Source: Chloroflexota bacterium (GTDB lineage: Bacteria > Chloroflexota > Dehalococcoidia > UBA2979). From it: 41,244 nt of DNA. The stretch spans positions 1-41,244 of the forward strand of contig VXTU01000044.1 in the NCBI GenBank assembly GCA_009837285.1. The letters run 5' to 3'. Positions 18,307 through 28,283 of the stretch are shown one piece after another. How positions within the stretch are numbered: position 1 is the stretch's first letter; each line of letters starts with the position of its first letter. A model generated the notes under the pieces. The model was given only the letters and a program-made list of their open reading frames with translations. It did no database searches and was not told the DNA's origin. Made by a program: the position numbers and the translations under genes.

Positions 18307-18320
18307 GCGCCCGGGCCTCG

Positions 18321-19031
18321 CTAGGCCTCGCCGGCTGAGGACGAGTCCCTTCCTGCGGTGAAGTGCCGCTCTACCCGGCCCGTCAGCAGCATCAACGCAA
18401 TGGCGAACAGCCATAGCACGAAACCCACGCCGCTGATCCGGTGCACGATCGTCGCGGCGTCCAGCCAAATGAACTGCATCGTGATACCGAGCGCCACCGA
18501 ACCCGGGGCGATGCGGCGTATCGCCCCGCCCGCCTTCCACTGTCGTTGCGCCGCTGCCAGCAGCGCGAGACCCGCGACCGCGAACCCCGCCTTGCCGGCG
18601 ACCCAGCGCACGCTCGCGACCGCCTCCGTCGAGGCATCCACGACACTGACGGCGGCGCTCTCCGATGCGGCCGGCGCAGCTGCGGCCAGCGCGATCGCGC
18701 ACAGGCCGGATACCGCGGTGCAGGCGCCCGAGACCGCGAACAAGACGGGGACCGCAGGCGTGCCGAAACGTTCCCGGACGACCCACGTTCGCCACAGGAA
18801 CCATGCCCCGGCAATCAGCGTGAGCCCGGAGATGAGACGCGCGGCTCCGCTCACGCTGTACATGGCCTTGTTCGCTGCGATCGCGCGGAGGGTCTCCACC
18901 AGGTCGGGTTCGTCGGCATCTGCTGCCACGCGCGCGAACACCATCACGACAGAGGCAGCCGCCGTGAGTAGCAGCAGCACGCCCGCCCTGCGAGCAGTGA
19001 GATCCCTGGACGGGGCTGCTGTGGTCGTCAC
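18321..19031 (-). CDS. Hypothetical six-helix membrane protein
   Basis: About 236 residues from GTG 19031 (AGGT upstream), with a short polar N-terminus (TTTAAPSRDLTARR) and roughly six hydrophobic segments (near 16-34, 58-78, 93-115, 145-163, 178-198, 205-225). I do not recognise the family and no catalytic motif stands out; RVAADADEPDLVETLRAIAA after the first helix is probably extracytoplasmic. A longer reading from TTG 19124 exists but adds a non-hydrophobic, unsupported extension. It shares the minus strand with cbiE, 165 nt away, and is divergent from the small gene at 19148. Confidence 0.65.
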   Translation of the reverse strand: MTTTAAPSRDLTARRAGVLLLLTAAASVVMVFARVAADADEPDLVETLRAIAANKAMYSVSGAARLISGLTLIAGAWFLWRTWVVRERFGTPAVPVLFAVSGACTAVSGLCAIALAAAAPAASESAAVSVVDASTEAVASVRWVAGKAGFAVAGLALLAAAQRQWKAGGAIRRIAPGSVALGITMQFIWLDAATIVHRISGVGFVLWLFAIALMLLTGRVERHFTAGRDSSSAGEA

Positions 19032-19147
19032 TGGTTGACCTGACCTGTCATGGCCCGTGCCGCTCCCGGCCTCGCGGCGCGTTCCGGCTCGGACATCCAG
19101 GAACCCACCTCTCACAATCTTCAATGCACCCGGTCGAGGATCAACCC

Positions 19148-19599
19148 ATGCCGGTCCCGATTGGCAGGCAGATCATCAGGCCGGGCTCGGGGTCGGTGAA
19201 GAGCCGCGCTCGACCGCAACAGGACGAGCTGATGCGGCGCAGGGGGGCGCTGGAGCGAGGGCGCGCGAAACTGCGTGCGGATGCCGAGCCCGGGCCCGAT
19301 CCGGAGTTGCTGCGGGAGCGGATGCCGGACGTGCTCCGGTTCATCCGCGAGTGGGTCACGGAGGCTGACGGGGACGAACTGACGCTGGTGCTTCAGGCCC
19401 CCAGGTGCGCGTGGACGTGTCTCCCGAGGAGGCCGATATGCGCGTCGAGGTGCCGATGATCGAGGCGGTCGAGGGCGCAGATCTTGTTACCACTGAACGA
19501 ACGTCGGGTTTGGCGTTCAGAACCGACAAGATCGAGCGCGTTCCACTAGTTGTGACGGTCCCTCTCTCACGGCTCCGGCGTCAACCGGGAGGGGCGTAA
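19148..19599 (+). pseudogene. Small hypothetical gene with apparent frameshift
   Basis: ATG 19148 has a strong GAGGA ribosome site 7 nt upstream and opens a charged, soluble protein (MPVPIGRQIIRPGSGSVKSR, then RERMPDVLRFIREWVTEADG). Good coding sense stops at a CCCCC run near 19401-19405, after ELTLVLQAP. Sensible sequence resumes in another frame (VRVDVSPEEADMRVEVPMIE) to the TAA at 19599. One extra C would join them as a roughly 150-residue protein of unknown family. This could be a true mutation, a sequencing error in the C-run, slippage, or two overlapping short genes (the second from GTG 19405). Confidence 0.5.
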
Positions 19600-19618
19600 G
19601 GTCCGGACTTGGAGGTCC

Positions 19619-19640
19619 GAGCGCTTCCGCGCTCTCTCTT
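19619..19640 (+). terminator. Intrinsic terminator after the small gene
   Basis: GAGCGC (19619-19624) pairs with GCGCTC (19629-19634) across TTCC and is followed by TCTCTT. It lies 20 nt after the stop at 19599 and separates this unit from the penicillin-binding-protein gene. A smaller CGGAC/GTCCG hairpin precedes it. Confidence 0.6.
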
Positions 19641-19703
19641 AGAACGGAGGTGATACCGGGGCCTCGATCAATCACTTCTTCCCTGTGCGCCTAGACTGGG
19701 TAG

Positions 19704-22082
19704 GTGCTCGCTCTTGCTCACGACGCATGGACATTGGCGCTACATCGCAGCCGTTGGGGGGCGGTGACGCGGGCGGCGCTGCTCGTTGTGGCAGGCGCGG
19801 CAGGCGTCACCGCAGCACTGCTGGTATACGCTCATCTGGCGCCGCTCACGCCGCTCGACGAGCAGGCGCCGCCCGCGGGCACCCTCATCCTCGACCGGCA
19901 CGGGACGCCGCTGCTTCGTGACGCGTCCGCGGGGACGCGCATCCTCGTCGCGCTCGACGACATCGCACCGATCGCCCTGGCGGCCACCGTCGCCGCCGAG
20001 GACCGGCGGTTCTGGCGTCACCCGGGAGTGGACCCGCTCGCGGTCGCGCGAGCGCTCGGCGAAGCCGCGACGGCGGGGGCACAGCCGCGTGGAGCCTCGA
20101 CGCTCACGCAGCAGCTCGCGCGCCGGCTGTACCTGGCCGACGAAGACGCGCCCGCGCTGCTGCGCAAGGCGCGCGAGGCGCTCATCTCGCTACAGCTCGA
20201 GGCGCGCCACTCGAAGCGGGAGCTGCTGGAGGCGTACCTCAACCACGTCTACTACGGTCGAGGCGCATACGGTATCGAGGCGGCTTCGCGGCGCTACTTC
20301 GGGGTGAGCGCGCAACACCTCGGCGTTGCGCAGGCCAGCTACCTTGCCGGCCTGCCGCAGCTGCCGGCCGTATACGGCGACGAGGACGCGCCCGCGGGCG
20401 CGCTTGCGCGACAACGCTACGTGCTGGATCGCCTCGTCACGACTGGCGCGATCAGCGAGGAGCGAGCAGCTGACGCGCTCGCCACGCCTCTCGTCTTCGC
20501 CGGCGAGGGTGACGAGCCCCTCGCGCCGCACTTCACGGCGATGGTCCTGGACGAGCTGGCATCGGTGCGCCCGGACCTCGCGGTGCAGGAAGGCCTCATC
20601 GTCGAAACGACGCTCGACGCGACTCTCCAGCACGCGGCTACGCGATCGCTGCGAGTGCGACTCGAACGCATCGCCGCATGGGGAGCGGGCAACGGGGCGG
20701 TAGTCGTGATCGAGCCGGCGACCGGAGCGCTGCTTGTGCTCGTCGGCAGCGTGGACTTCGAGGAGACGGAGACCGGGCAGGTCAATATGGCGCTCGCGCC
20801 CCGGCAGACCGGCTCGGCGCTGAAGCCGCTCCTGTACGCCGCCGCCTTCGAGCACGGCTACACGGCGGGGTCGATGCTCCTGGATGTGCGCTCGAGCTTC
20901 CCCACACCGATCGGCGTCTACACGCCGGTGAACGCCGACCATCGCTACCGGGGCCCGGTGGCGCTGCGCACTGCCCTCGCCTCGTCGCTGAATGTGCCCG
21001 CGGTGCGCACCCTGGAACACATCGGCGCGGGAGCGCTGGTCCGCATGGCGAACCGCGCTGGGCTCAGCGAGATCGCCGCGCCCGAGCCGTACGGGCTCTC
21101 GCTCGCCCTGGGATCGGCCGAGGTACCGTTGCTCCGGCTGGCAACCGCGTTCGGCGCGATCGCGAACGGCGGCGAGCTGGCCGAGTCCTACACGATCGAG
21201 CGCGTGCGTGACGCCAGGACCGACGACGTTCTGTACGAGCGTGCACAGCCTCCACCGCGCCCGGTGATGTCGCCGGGGCACGCGTTCCTCCTTGCTGACA
21301 TCCTGAGCGACCCGATTGCTCGCGAGCCGGGATTCGGGGCGGGCTCGGTGCTCGAAACGCCGTTCCCGGCCGCGGTGAAGACCGGCACCACGTTCGAGTT
21401 CCGGGACAACTGGACGGTCGGTTTCACCCCCGATCGCGTCGTGGGTGTGTGGGTCGGGAACACCGAGGGGGGCCCGATGTTGGGGCTCTCCGGCGTCGAC
21501 GGCGCAGGCCCGGTATGGCGCGACGTGATCGAGGCGGCAACGGCCGGCCGCCCGCTGCGCGCCTTCGAGCCGCCGCCTTCGGTCGTGGCCGGCATCATCT
21601 GCGCGCCAACCGGCCTGCGCCCGGGTCCGCACTGCCCCTCACCAGTGACCGAGTGGTTCGTGGACGGCACGGAGCCCGAGGAGATCGAGGCGTACTACGT
21701 CCTCGACGCCGATGGCGCGCTCGCGATCGACCCGCCGCTGGAGGCCCGGACGTGGGCGGAGCGGACTGGCATTAGACTGGCCGACACTTACGATCAGGAA
21801 TCCGTTGTGGGTGTGGCGATCGTACAACCGGTGGAAGGGGCTGTGCTCTATTTTGCACCGGAGCTGCAACGCCAGGAGACTGTGCTGCGCGCCACCGTGC
21901 CCGCGGGCGTCCAACACGTCGAGTTTCGAGTGGACGGCGCCACCGTCGGACGGGCGACGGGGCCCGATGCGTTCGTGGTGTGGCCGATGACCCGCGGCGA
22001 GCACACGCTTGAGGTGATCGCGACGTTCGCCGACGGCGCCACTGCTGCCACTTCCTCGCATTACGAGGTGCGCGACCCGTGA
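19704..22082 (+). CDS. pbpC: Bifunctional penicillin-binding protein 1C (PbpC)
   Basis: 792 residues, membrane-anchored by a segment at about 22-42 (AALLVVAGAAGVTAALLVYA). The glycosyltransferase domain carries catalytic Glu99 (AAEDRRFWRHPGVDPLAVAR) and GASTLTQQLARRLYL. The transpeptidase domain carries Ser371 in SALK, SLN (428-430) and KTGT (from Lys559). A C-terminal BiPBP_C-like beta domain (about 695-790) marks it as the 1C class. It polymerises and cross-links peptidoglycan outside the membrane. GTG 19704 is the first possible start because a stop codon directly precedes it; no clear ribosome site is present. An orphan GGAGGTGA lies at 19646-19653, too far upstream to serve it. It overlaps the next gene by four bases. 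Confidence 0.93.
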   Translation: MLALAHDAWTLALHRSRWGAVTRAALLVVAGAAGVTAALLVYAHLAPLTPLDEQAPPAGTLILDRHGTPLLRDASAGTRILVALDDIAPIALAATVAAEDRRFWRHPGVDPLAVARALGEAATAGAQPRGASTLTQQLARRLYLADEDAPALLRKAREALISLQLEARHSKRELLEAYLNHVYYGRGAYGIEAASRRYFGVSAQHLGVAQASYLAGLPQLPAVYGDEDAPAGALARQRYVLDRLVTTGAISEERAADALATPLVFAGEGDEPLAPHFTAMVLDELASVRPDLAVQEGLIVETTLDATLQHAATRSLRVRLERIAAWGAGNGAVVVIEPATGALLVLVGSVDFEETETGQVNMALAPRQTGSALKPLLYAAAFEHGYTAGSMLLDVRSSFPTPIGVYTPVNADHRYRGPVALRTALASSLNVPAVRTLEHIGAGALVRMANRAGLSEIAAPEPYGLSLALGSAEVPLLRLATAFGAIANGGELAESYTIERVRDARTDDVLYERAQPPPRPVMSPGHAFLLADILSDPIAREPGFGAGSVLETPFPAAVKTGTTFEFRDNWTVGFTPDRVVGVWVGNTEGGPMLGLSGVDGAGPVWRDVIEAATAGRPLRAFEPPPSVVAGIICAPTGLRPGPHCPSPVTEWFVDGTEPEEIEAYYVLDADGALAIDPPLEARTWAERTGIRLADTYDQESVVGVAIVQPVEGAVLYFAPELQRQETVLRATVPAGVQHVEFRVDGATVGRATGPDAFVVWPMTRGEHTLEVIATFADGATAATSSHYEVRDP

Positions 22083-25000
22083 CGCGCGCTGTCCTGCGGT
22101 GGCTGGCCCGGCGGTGGTGGCCGCTGGACATCGCGGGCCTGGCCAGCCTGGCTGCGCTCGCAATCGTGCTCAGCGATGTGCCCGAACGCGACGAGCAGCC
22201 ACCAACGGTCATCGCAACGCCGGTTGCCGACGCTACACCGGTGGCCACCGTGGTGGCGTCGCCGACGGCGACTCCCGTAGCCGCCAGGCCGACACCCACC
22301 ACACCCACGCCGGTCCCCACGCCGCCTCCGCCCCCGCCGCCGGTCGTGGTGACGCCGGACAGCGAGGAGGCGCCCCGGCTCTCGTTCATGCGCATCGCCT
22401 TCCTCGATCCTCCTCCCGAGAGTGAGCCCGCCCAACTCGTCTCCATCGAGCCGGCCGTCGAGGGCTCGTTCGTGTGGGTGGACGACCGGACGCTGCTGTT
22501 CCAGCCGGTCTTCCCCGGCTGGGCACGAGGCGAGCGCTACCAGGTGCGCGTCGATGGCGCTGCCTCGGGGCTCGACGAGGACCACGAGCATGCCTTCACC
22601 GTCGAGGGCGCGCTCGAAGTCGTGTACGTCATCCCCGGCGACGGAGACCGCGAGGTGCCGTCGAACGCGCAGATCCTGGTGCAGTTCAACCGCGGGGTGG
22701 CGGCGCTGACGGTGCTGCAAGAGGGTCCGGGCCCGCCCGTGCTGGAGTTCGACCCGCCGCTCGACGGACACGGCGAGTGGCTGAACACCTCGCTCTATCG
22801 ATTCATCCCCGGCGACCTGCGGCCGTCCACGGAGTACCGGGTGCGCATCGCGGCCGGCCTCACCTCCGCCGTCGACGGGGTGCTCGAGGAGGACGTCGAG
22901 TGGAGCTTCACGAGCATCCTGCCGCGCGTGAGCAGGATCACGCCGCATGACAACTCGAACTTCGTCGAGCCTGACCGCAAGGTCGTCATCCAATTCAACC
23001 AGCCGATGGACCATGCCTCCGTCGAAGAGCGCATTGACTTCCGCGTGGACGGTGAGAATCTGAACGTGCCGGTCTCGTTCGCATGGAGCGAGGACAGCGC
23101 CTCCGTCACACTCGAGCCGTTGCGGCCACTCCGGCGGGGCTCGTCGTTCAGCGTGATCGCGCGAGCGGGCATGCTCGGCGCGGGCGGCGGCGCCATGGCG
23201 AACGAGCGCGCCACTACGTTCAGCACGCTTCCCTGGCCGCGGCTGCTCAGCACCGATCCGCGTGACGGAGCCCGTCACGCGCGCCCGTGGGGGATCCGGC
23301 TCAACTACAACAACCCGATGGCCGAGGAATCGTTCGACGACCGCATCTCGATCAGCGGCATCGCAGCCGAGGATATCGATGTCTGGGCGTACTACGACCG
23401 GGCGACTATCAACGCGCCCATCGCGTACTCCAGCGAGTACACGGTGACGATCGCCGAGGGCGTCCGCGACCGCGGTGGGGCCGAGCTACCGGCATACGAG
23501 TTCTCATTCGCGACGCGTGACCCGGACCCCCCGCCTCGCCCCTCGCGCTCGATGCGCCTGTCTCTCCCGAGCTGGTTCGCGACGTACTCGGCGAGCACGG
23601 AACAGGAGCTGTTCTTCGAAGCCATCGTCGCCCCGACAGTCCAGTTCACGCTGCACCCCATCACTGACTACGAAGCCCTCACGTTGCTGCGGCGCGGCTA
23701 CATAGACAGATGGGTGTGGGTGGATGACAAGCGAGTCTGGCGGCCGTTCCGGCCCTCGCTCTCGCACCTGCGCGAGTGGACAGCCGAGACGAGCGAGGAG
23801 GACCGCACCGCATGGAGACGCTACTCGACGACGCTCGGCGGCGGCACGCCGCTGCCGACGGGCGACTACGTGCTCTTCGCGGACTCCGACCGCGGCTCAG
23901 GTCGCCAGGCGCTCATGTTCAGTGTCGTGGACACGGCGATCATCACGAAGCAGTCGCACAACCACCTCACCGCCTGGGTCATCGACTACGCCACGGGCGA
24001 GCCGCTCGATGGCGCACTGCTCACCTACAACTCCGGGAGCGAGACGACGGATGCCGACGGGCTTGCCGATGTCTCATCCCCGAACGCGCGCTGGGGCAGC
24101 TACATCCTGCGGCTGAACGACCAGGGGCGCTTCGGGGTCTCCTTGACGGGGTGGCAGCAGGGCACGGCGCCCTGGCAGCTCAGCGTGCCCTTCACGAACT
24201 CCACGTTCGACCTGCTGGCCCACATCTACACCGAGCGGCCCATCTACCGCACCGGCGAGACGGTCTCCTACAAGGCCGTGGTGCGCCGCGACGACGACGC
24301 AACGTACGCGCTCCCCCGCCCCGACGAGACGGTCACCGTCGTGGTCACGGACTCGAAGTACAAGGAGCTGTCGCGCACAGAGGTGAAACTCAACGATTTC
24401 GGCGCTCTCGAGGGTGAGTTCGAAATCCCCGACGGCGGAGCCACCGGCACGTACCACATCTCGCTGTCCGGCAGCGAGGGGAGGCAATTCCTGGGCCCAG
24501 CTGCGGGCCACATAACGGCTACCACCTTCCTTGTCGAGGAGTTCCGCGTCCCCGAGTTCCGCGTCGTCGTCGAGACGCCCGGGGAGCACTACGTTGCCGG
24601 GGAGCAGATTCCGGTCGAGACCACGGCCGAGTTCTACTTCGGCGGGCCCGTGGAGGGCGCGACCGTCAACTGGGCTGTGCTGTCCCATCCCACCTCGATC
24701 CGCGTTGAGGGGTACGAGCAGTACACCTTCTCCGACTCGCCGTGGCACTGGTACTACTGGGCGCCGCCGGCTCAGCCGCTGCGCGCGCAAGGCCAGGCCG
24801 AGGCCGGCGCCGCCGGCATGGCGCCGTTCGAGGTTCCCGCCGCGCTTCAGTCCGGCGAGGGCACCCATGTCTTCACGATCAGCGCCACGGTCCAGGATGA
24901 CAGCGGGCAGGCGGTGGCCAGCAGCACGAACGTCACCGTACACCCGGCCGCGTGGTACGCGGGGATCGACACCGACTCCTACATCGCCACGGCCGGGGAG

Positions 25001-28000
25001 CCTGAGACGGTGCGTCTCGTCACGGTCGACATCGAGAGCGAGATCGCACCGTGGCGGCCCGTCACCGTCCGCGTGTACGAGCGCGAGTGGGTGACGACGA
25101 AGGTTCGCGCCGCCGGTGGCGGGCGCTACTACACGAGCGAGCTGGTCGAGACCGAGATCGAGGTGCGGGACGTAACGACGGGCGCCGACGGTGAGGCGTC
25201 GATCCGGTTCACCCCGCCGGCATCCGGCTCGTATCGCCTGGTCGCCGAGTCCGTCGACCGCGAGGGGCGTGTTGCGCTCTCGTCCATCTATCTCTGGGTT
25301 AGTGGCCACCGCTACGCACCCTGGCGCATCGGCAACGACGACCTCATCGACCTCATCCCCGACCGCGATGGATACGAGGTGGGCGACGTCGCCGAGGTGC
25401 TGGTGCCCGCGCCCTTCGCGGGCGCGGTCGGCCTCGTCACCATCGAACGCGGCGGCGTCCTCAGCAGGGAGGTCCGCAACTTCGATACCAACAGTGAGGT
25501 GCTGCGGATCCCGATCGAGGATCGACACCTGCCGAACATTTACGTGAGCGTCGTGCTCTACCGCGCCCCGACGGACGACGACCCGGTGCCGCGCTACCAC
25601 GTTGGTTACGTGGAGCTGCCGGTCTCAACAGCGCCTCGGCGCCTCGACGTGACCATCGAGCCCGACCGCGAACGCGCGGCGCCCGGCGAGACGGTGCGAT
25701 ACGAGGTCACAGTCAAGGACTGGCGGGGCCGCGGGGTGGCTAGCGAGGTGTCGGTCGCGATCGCCGACCAGGCGGTGCTGTCGCTGGCCGACGAGGTGGG
25801 ACCGGACGGGATGCGCGCCTTCTGGTTCCAGCGCGCGCTCAGCGTTGCGACTGCCTCGTCGCTCGCTACCTCGATAGACCGCTACAACGACCTCATCGCT
25901 GTCCCGGAGAACGCGAGTGGGAAGGGAGGCGGCGGCGACACCTCGCGCCTGCGCTCGGACTTCCGCAACACCGCGCTGTGGATCGGCCAACTCAAGACCG
26001 ACGAGGACGGCAAGGCGAGCTTCGAGCTCAAGCTGCCCGACAACGCGACGACGTGGCGCGCCCAGGCGCGAGCCGTCAGCGGCACGACGCAGGTGGGCGA
26101 GGCGACGAGCGAGCTGCTGGTCACTCAGCCGCTACTCGTGCGGCCCGCGCTACCTCGCTTCCTCCGCGTCGGTGACGAGGTGACGCTGCGGACGCTGGTG
26201 CGCAACGGCACTACCACCGCGCGCAACGTGACCGTCACCGTCGAGACCGAGGGGGTGGTGTTGAAAGGCTCAGGAGCGCAGACGGTGTGGATCCGCCCCG
26301 ATCAGTCGGAGGTCTTCGAATGGCCGGCCCGGGTGGTCAAGCACGGAACTGCGATCGTGCGCTTCCGCGCCGGTGACGGCGCCGGCCTGAGCGACGGCGT
26401 GGAGCTCAAGCTACCGGTCCACCTCAACGCCACCGCTGAGACGACCGCCACTGGCGGCGCCATCGACGGCGCACTGGCCGTCGAGGCAGTGTACGTGCCG
26501 GACTACGCGATCACGGAGCTCGGCGAGCTCCAGATCTCCGTGCAGGGAGCGCTCGTGGGCGCGCTAGAGGACGAGCTGCGTCACTTCGCGCCGAAGCGCC
26601 GCGAGTGGACCGTGCGCGTTGCGAGCCGGGTGGTCGCGACCGCCGCCGTCTATCGCGCAGACCCCGATGCCCGGCCGGGCTTGCGGAGCCAGCTGCAGGC
26701 CGACGTCACGAAGCTCATCAGCATGCAGAGGTTCGACGGCGGATGGGCGTGGTGCGAGCACAACTGCGGCACCAACCTCTGGATCACAGCCAAGGCGCTC
26801 ATCGCGCTCACCGAGGCGCGAGCGGCCGGCATCCACGTCCCGCCGGGCGTGGCGAGGGACGCCTCGGGTCTCATCTCGGATCGCATCCACCGCCGCACCG
26901 ATGTGATCAGTCCACCCAGCGCCAGCGAGAGCGCGTACCTGCTGTACGCGCTGACGGGCGCAGCGGGCCCCGGCACATCCGTGGCGCGGCAGCACGCGAC
27001 GACCATGGGAGCGATCCTCGACCAACATCGCACGGAGCTCACGAACTGGGGCCGCGCCTATCTGCTGCTCGGTCTGCTCTCGGCCGGGTATACCCCCCAG
27101 CGCGAGTCCGTGCGGATTCTCCTCAACGACCTCACCGCCAACATCATCGCCAGCGCGAACGGTAACCACTGGGAGGACGAGCGGCGCCCTGGCTCCATGC
27201 ACAACGGCAGCGTCGGCACCACCGCGCTGGTGCTGCGCGCCCTCGCCGAGGTGGACCCGGGGCATCCGCTGATCGAGGAGACCGTGCGCTGGCTGGTGCT
27301 CGCGCGCTCGCTCGGCTGGTGGAGCACGACCGTGGACCAGGCGCAGGCGATGGCGTCGCTCGGCGCCTACGCGGAACTGACCCAGGAGCGCCTGGGCGAC
27401 TACGACTACGCGGTCTGGCTCAACACGACCGAGGTGCTGGACGGCCACTTCACCGTGCGCGACGGAGACTACTTCGACGCGACCGAGATCCCGCTCACCG
27501 ACCTCCCGCTGGGCGAGGTCAGCCGTGTCAGCTTCGAGCGCGACGACAGCGGCCCTGGCCGCATGTACTACGGCCTCAACCTCCGCTACGTGACCCCCGC
27601 GCTGGGCATCGAGGCACTCAACCGCGGCTTCGCCGTCTCGCACCGCTACACGCTGCTGGACGATCCGGACACGGTCGTCACCAGCGCCAAACTCGGCGAC
27701 GTGGTGCGGGTGGAAGTCACCGTGGTGGCGCCACACGCCCGCCTCTTCGTGCTGGTCGAGGACTTCCTGCCCGCAGGTCTCGAACCGATCAACCCGCGGC
27801 TGCGGGGCATCGCACCCGAACTCGTCCAGCAGCTCGAGGAAGACCGCGTAGCGGCGACCTTCGGATCCGCTTCCGGGCACTACGCCCCTTGGTACCGCTG
27901 GTACTACAGCCCGTGGCAGCACGTCGACATCCGCGACGACCGCCTGACGCTCGAGGCGAGCCGGTTGCCGCGAGGCGTCCACGAGTACGTCTACTACGCT

Positions 28001-28114
28001 CGCGCGACGACGCCCGGAACGTTCATCGTCCCGCCTGCGCGGGCCGAAGAGACATACTTCCCCGAGGTCTTCGGCCGCAGCGACAGCGGACACTTCACGG
28101 TCGTGGGTGAGTAG
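22079..28114 (+). CDS. Bacterial alpha-2-macroglobulin lacking the thioester motif
   Basis: 2011 residues, starting at a GTG within a four-base overlap with pbpC. The N-terminus is a signal anchor (about 14-33, no lipobox) followed by a Thr/Pro/Val-rich linker with a run of prolines (about 40-95). Then come Ig-like and MG domains, a macroglobulin core (for example IYTERPIYRTGETVSYKAVV), the A2M domain (NTALWIGQLKTDEDGKASFE) near 1300, and an alpha/alpha-toroid complement-like domain near 1555 (GGWAWCEHNCGTNLWITAKA). The CxEQ thioester expected near 1490-1510 is absent; the region reads LRHFAPKRREWTVRVASR. It may trap proteases non-covalently or have a structural role. Pairing with PBP1C is the classic arrangement and suggests protection during wall repair. 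Confidence 0.92.
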   Translation: MTRAVLRWLARRWWPLDIAGLASLAALAIVLSDVPERDEQPPTVIATPVADATPVATVVASPTATPVAARPTPTTPTPVPTPPPPPPPVVVTPDSEEAPRLSFMRIAFLDPPPESEPAQLVSIEPAVEGSFVWVDDRTLLFQPVFPGWARGERYQVRVDGAASGLDEDHEHAFTVEGALEVVYVIPGDGDREVPSNAQILVQFNRGVAALTVLQEGPGPPVLEFDPPLDGHGEWLNTSLYRFIPGDLRPSTEYRVRIAAGLTSAVDGVLEEDVEWSFTSILPRVSRITPHDNSNFVEPDRKVVIQFNQPMDHASVEERIDFRVDGENLNVPVSFAWSEDSASVTLEPLRPLRRGSSFSVIARAGMLGAGGGAMANERATTFSTLPWPRLLSTDPRDGARHARPWGIRLNYNNPMAEESFDDRISISGIAAEDIDVWAYYDRATINAPIAYSSEYTVTIAEGVRDRGGAELPAYEFSFATRDPDPPPRPSRSMRLSLPSWFATYSASTEQELFFEAIVAPTVQFTLHPITDYEALTLLRRGYIDRWVWVDDKRVWRPFRPSLSHLREWTAETSEEDRTAWRRYSTTLGGGTPLPTGDYVLFADSDRGSGRQALMFSVVDTAIITKQSHNHLTAWVIDYATGEPLDGALLTYNSGSETTDADGLADVSSPNARWGSYILRLNDQGRFGVSLTGWQQGTAPWQLSVPFTNSTFDLLAHIYTERPIYRTGETVSYKAVVRRDDDATYALPRPDETVTVVVTDSKYKELSRTEVKLNDFGALEGEFEIPDGGATGTYHISLSGSEGRQFLGPAAGHITATTFLVEEFRVPEFRVVVETPGEHYVAGEQIPVETTAEFYFGGPVEGATVNWAVLSHPTSIRVEGYEQYTFSDSPWHWYYWAPPAQPLRAQGQAEAGAAGMAPFEVPAALQSGEGTHVFTISATVQDDSGQAVASSTNVTVHPAAWYAGIDTDSYIATAGEPETVRLVTVDIESEIAPWRPVTVRVYEREWVTTKVRAAGGGRYYTSELVETEIEVRDVTTGADGEASIRFTPPASGSYRLVAESVDREGRVALSSIYLWVSGHRYAPWRIGNDDLIDLIPDRDGYEVGDVAEVLVPAPFAGAVGLVTIERGGVLSREVRNFDTNSEVLRIPIEDRHLPNIYVSVVLYRAPTDDDPVPRYHVGYVELPVSTAPRRLDVTIEPDRERAAPGETVRYEVTVKDWRGRGVASEVSVAIADQAVLSLADEVGPDGMRAFWFQRALSVATASSLATSIDRYNDLIAVPENASGKGGGGDTSRLRSDFRNTALWIGQLKTDEDGKASFELKLPDNATTWRAQARAVSGTTQVGEATSELLVTQPLLVRPALPRFLRVGDEVTLRTLVRNGTTTARNVTVTVETEGVVLKGSGAQTVWIRPDQSEVFEWPARVVKHGTAIVRFRAGDGAGLSDGVELKLPVHLNATAETTATGGAIDGALAVEAVYVPDYAITELGELQISVQGALVGALEDELRHFAPKRREWTVRVASRVVATAAVYRADPDARPGLRSQLQADVTKLISMQRFDGGWAWCEHNCGTNLWITAKALIALTEARAAGIHVPPGVARDASGLISDRIHRRTDVISPPSASESAYLLYALTGAAGPGTSVARQHATTMGAILDQHRTELTNWGRAYLLLGLLSAGYTPQRESVRILLNDLTANIIASANGNHWEDERRPGSMHNGSVGTTALVLRALAEVDPGHPLIEETVRWLVLARSLGWWSTTVDQAQAMASLGAYAELTQERLGDYDYAVWLNTTEVLDGHFTVRDGDYFDATEIPLTDLPLGEVSRVSFERDDSGPGRMYYGLNLRYVTPALGIEALNRGFAVSHRYTLLDDPDTVVTSAKLGDVVRVEVTVVAPHARLFVLVEDFLPAGLEPINPRLRGIAPELVQQLEEDRVAATFGSASGHYAPWYRWYYSPWQHVDIRDDRLTLEASRLPRGVHEYVYYARATTPGTFIVPPARAEETYFPEVFGRSDSGHFTVVGE

Positions 28115-28283
28115 CGCGGGGCCGGGTAACGGGGCTTTGCTAGGAGACGATCGTTTGGGCGGCTGCTCACCCGGACTCACTCGCCGGGCGACTCCTTCCG
28201 AGCCGCGCGCTACTCGCCGACTCGAGGACACAGTTCAACGTTGACGACGCGCTGTGGAAGAGGGTGACTTCGCGTCGCACGCG

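Noticed and set aside
18156-18320. Second cobalamin riboswitch upstream of cbiE
   Set aside because: Hairpins are present, but neither the conserved core nor a B12 box could be found.
19646-19653. GGAGGTGA as ribosome site for pbpC
   Set aside because: It is about 50 nt before the first possible start at 19704 and separated from it by an in-frame stop; only a 14-codon frame lies nearby.
20190-21632. 480-residue minus-strand frame opposite pbpC
   Set aside because: Antisense shadow without motifs; the plus strand carries intact PBP catalytic residues.
26740-26780. WCEHNC as a thioester site in the macroglobulin
   Set aside because: It lacks the CxEQ pattern and lies after, not before, the position where the motif occurs in the family.
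26564-28231. 555-residue open frame on the minus strand opposite the alpha-2-macroglobulin gene
   Set aside because: High-GC shadow frame: Arg/Val/Gly/His-rich, no recognisable motif, and fully antisense to an unmistakable coding region.
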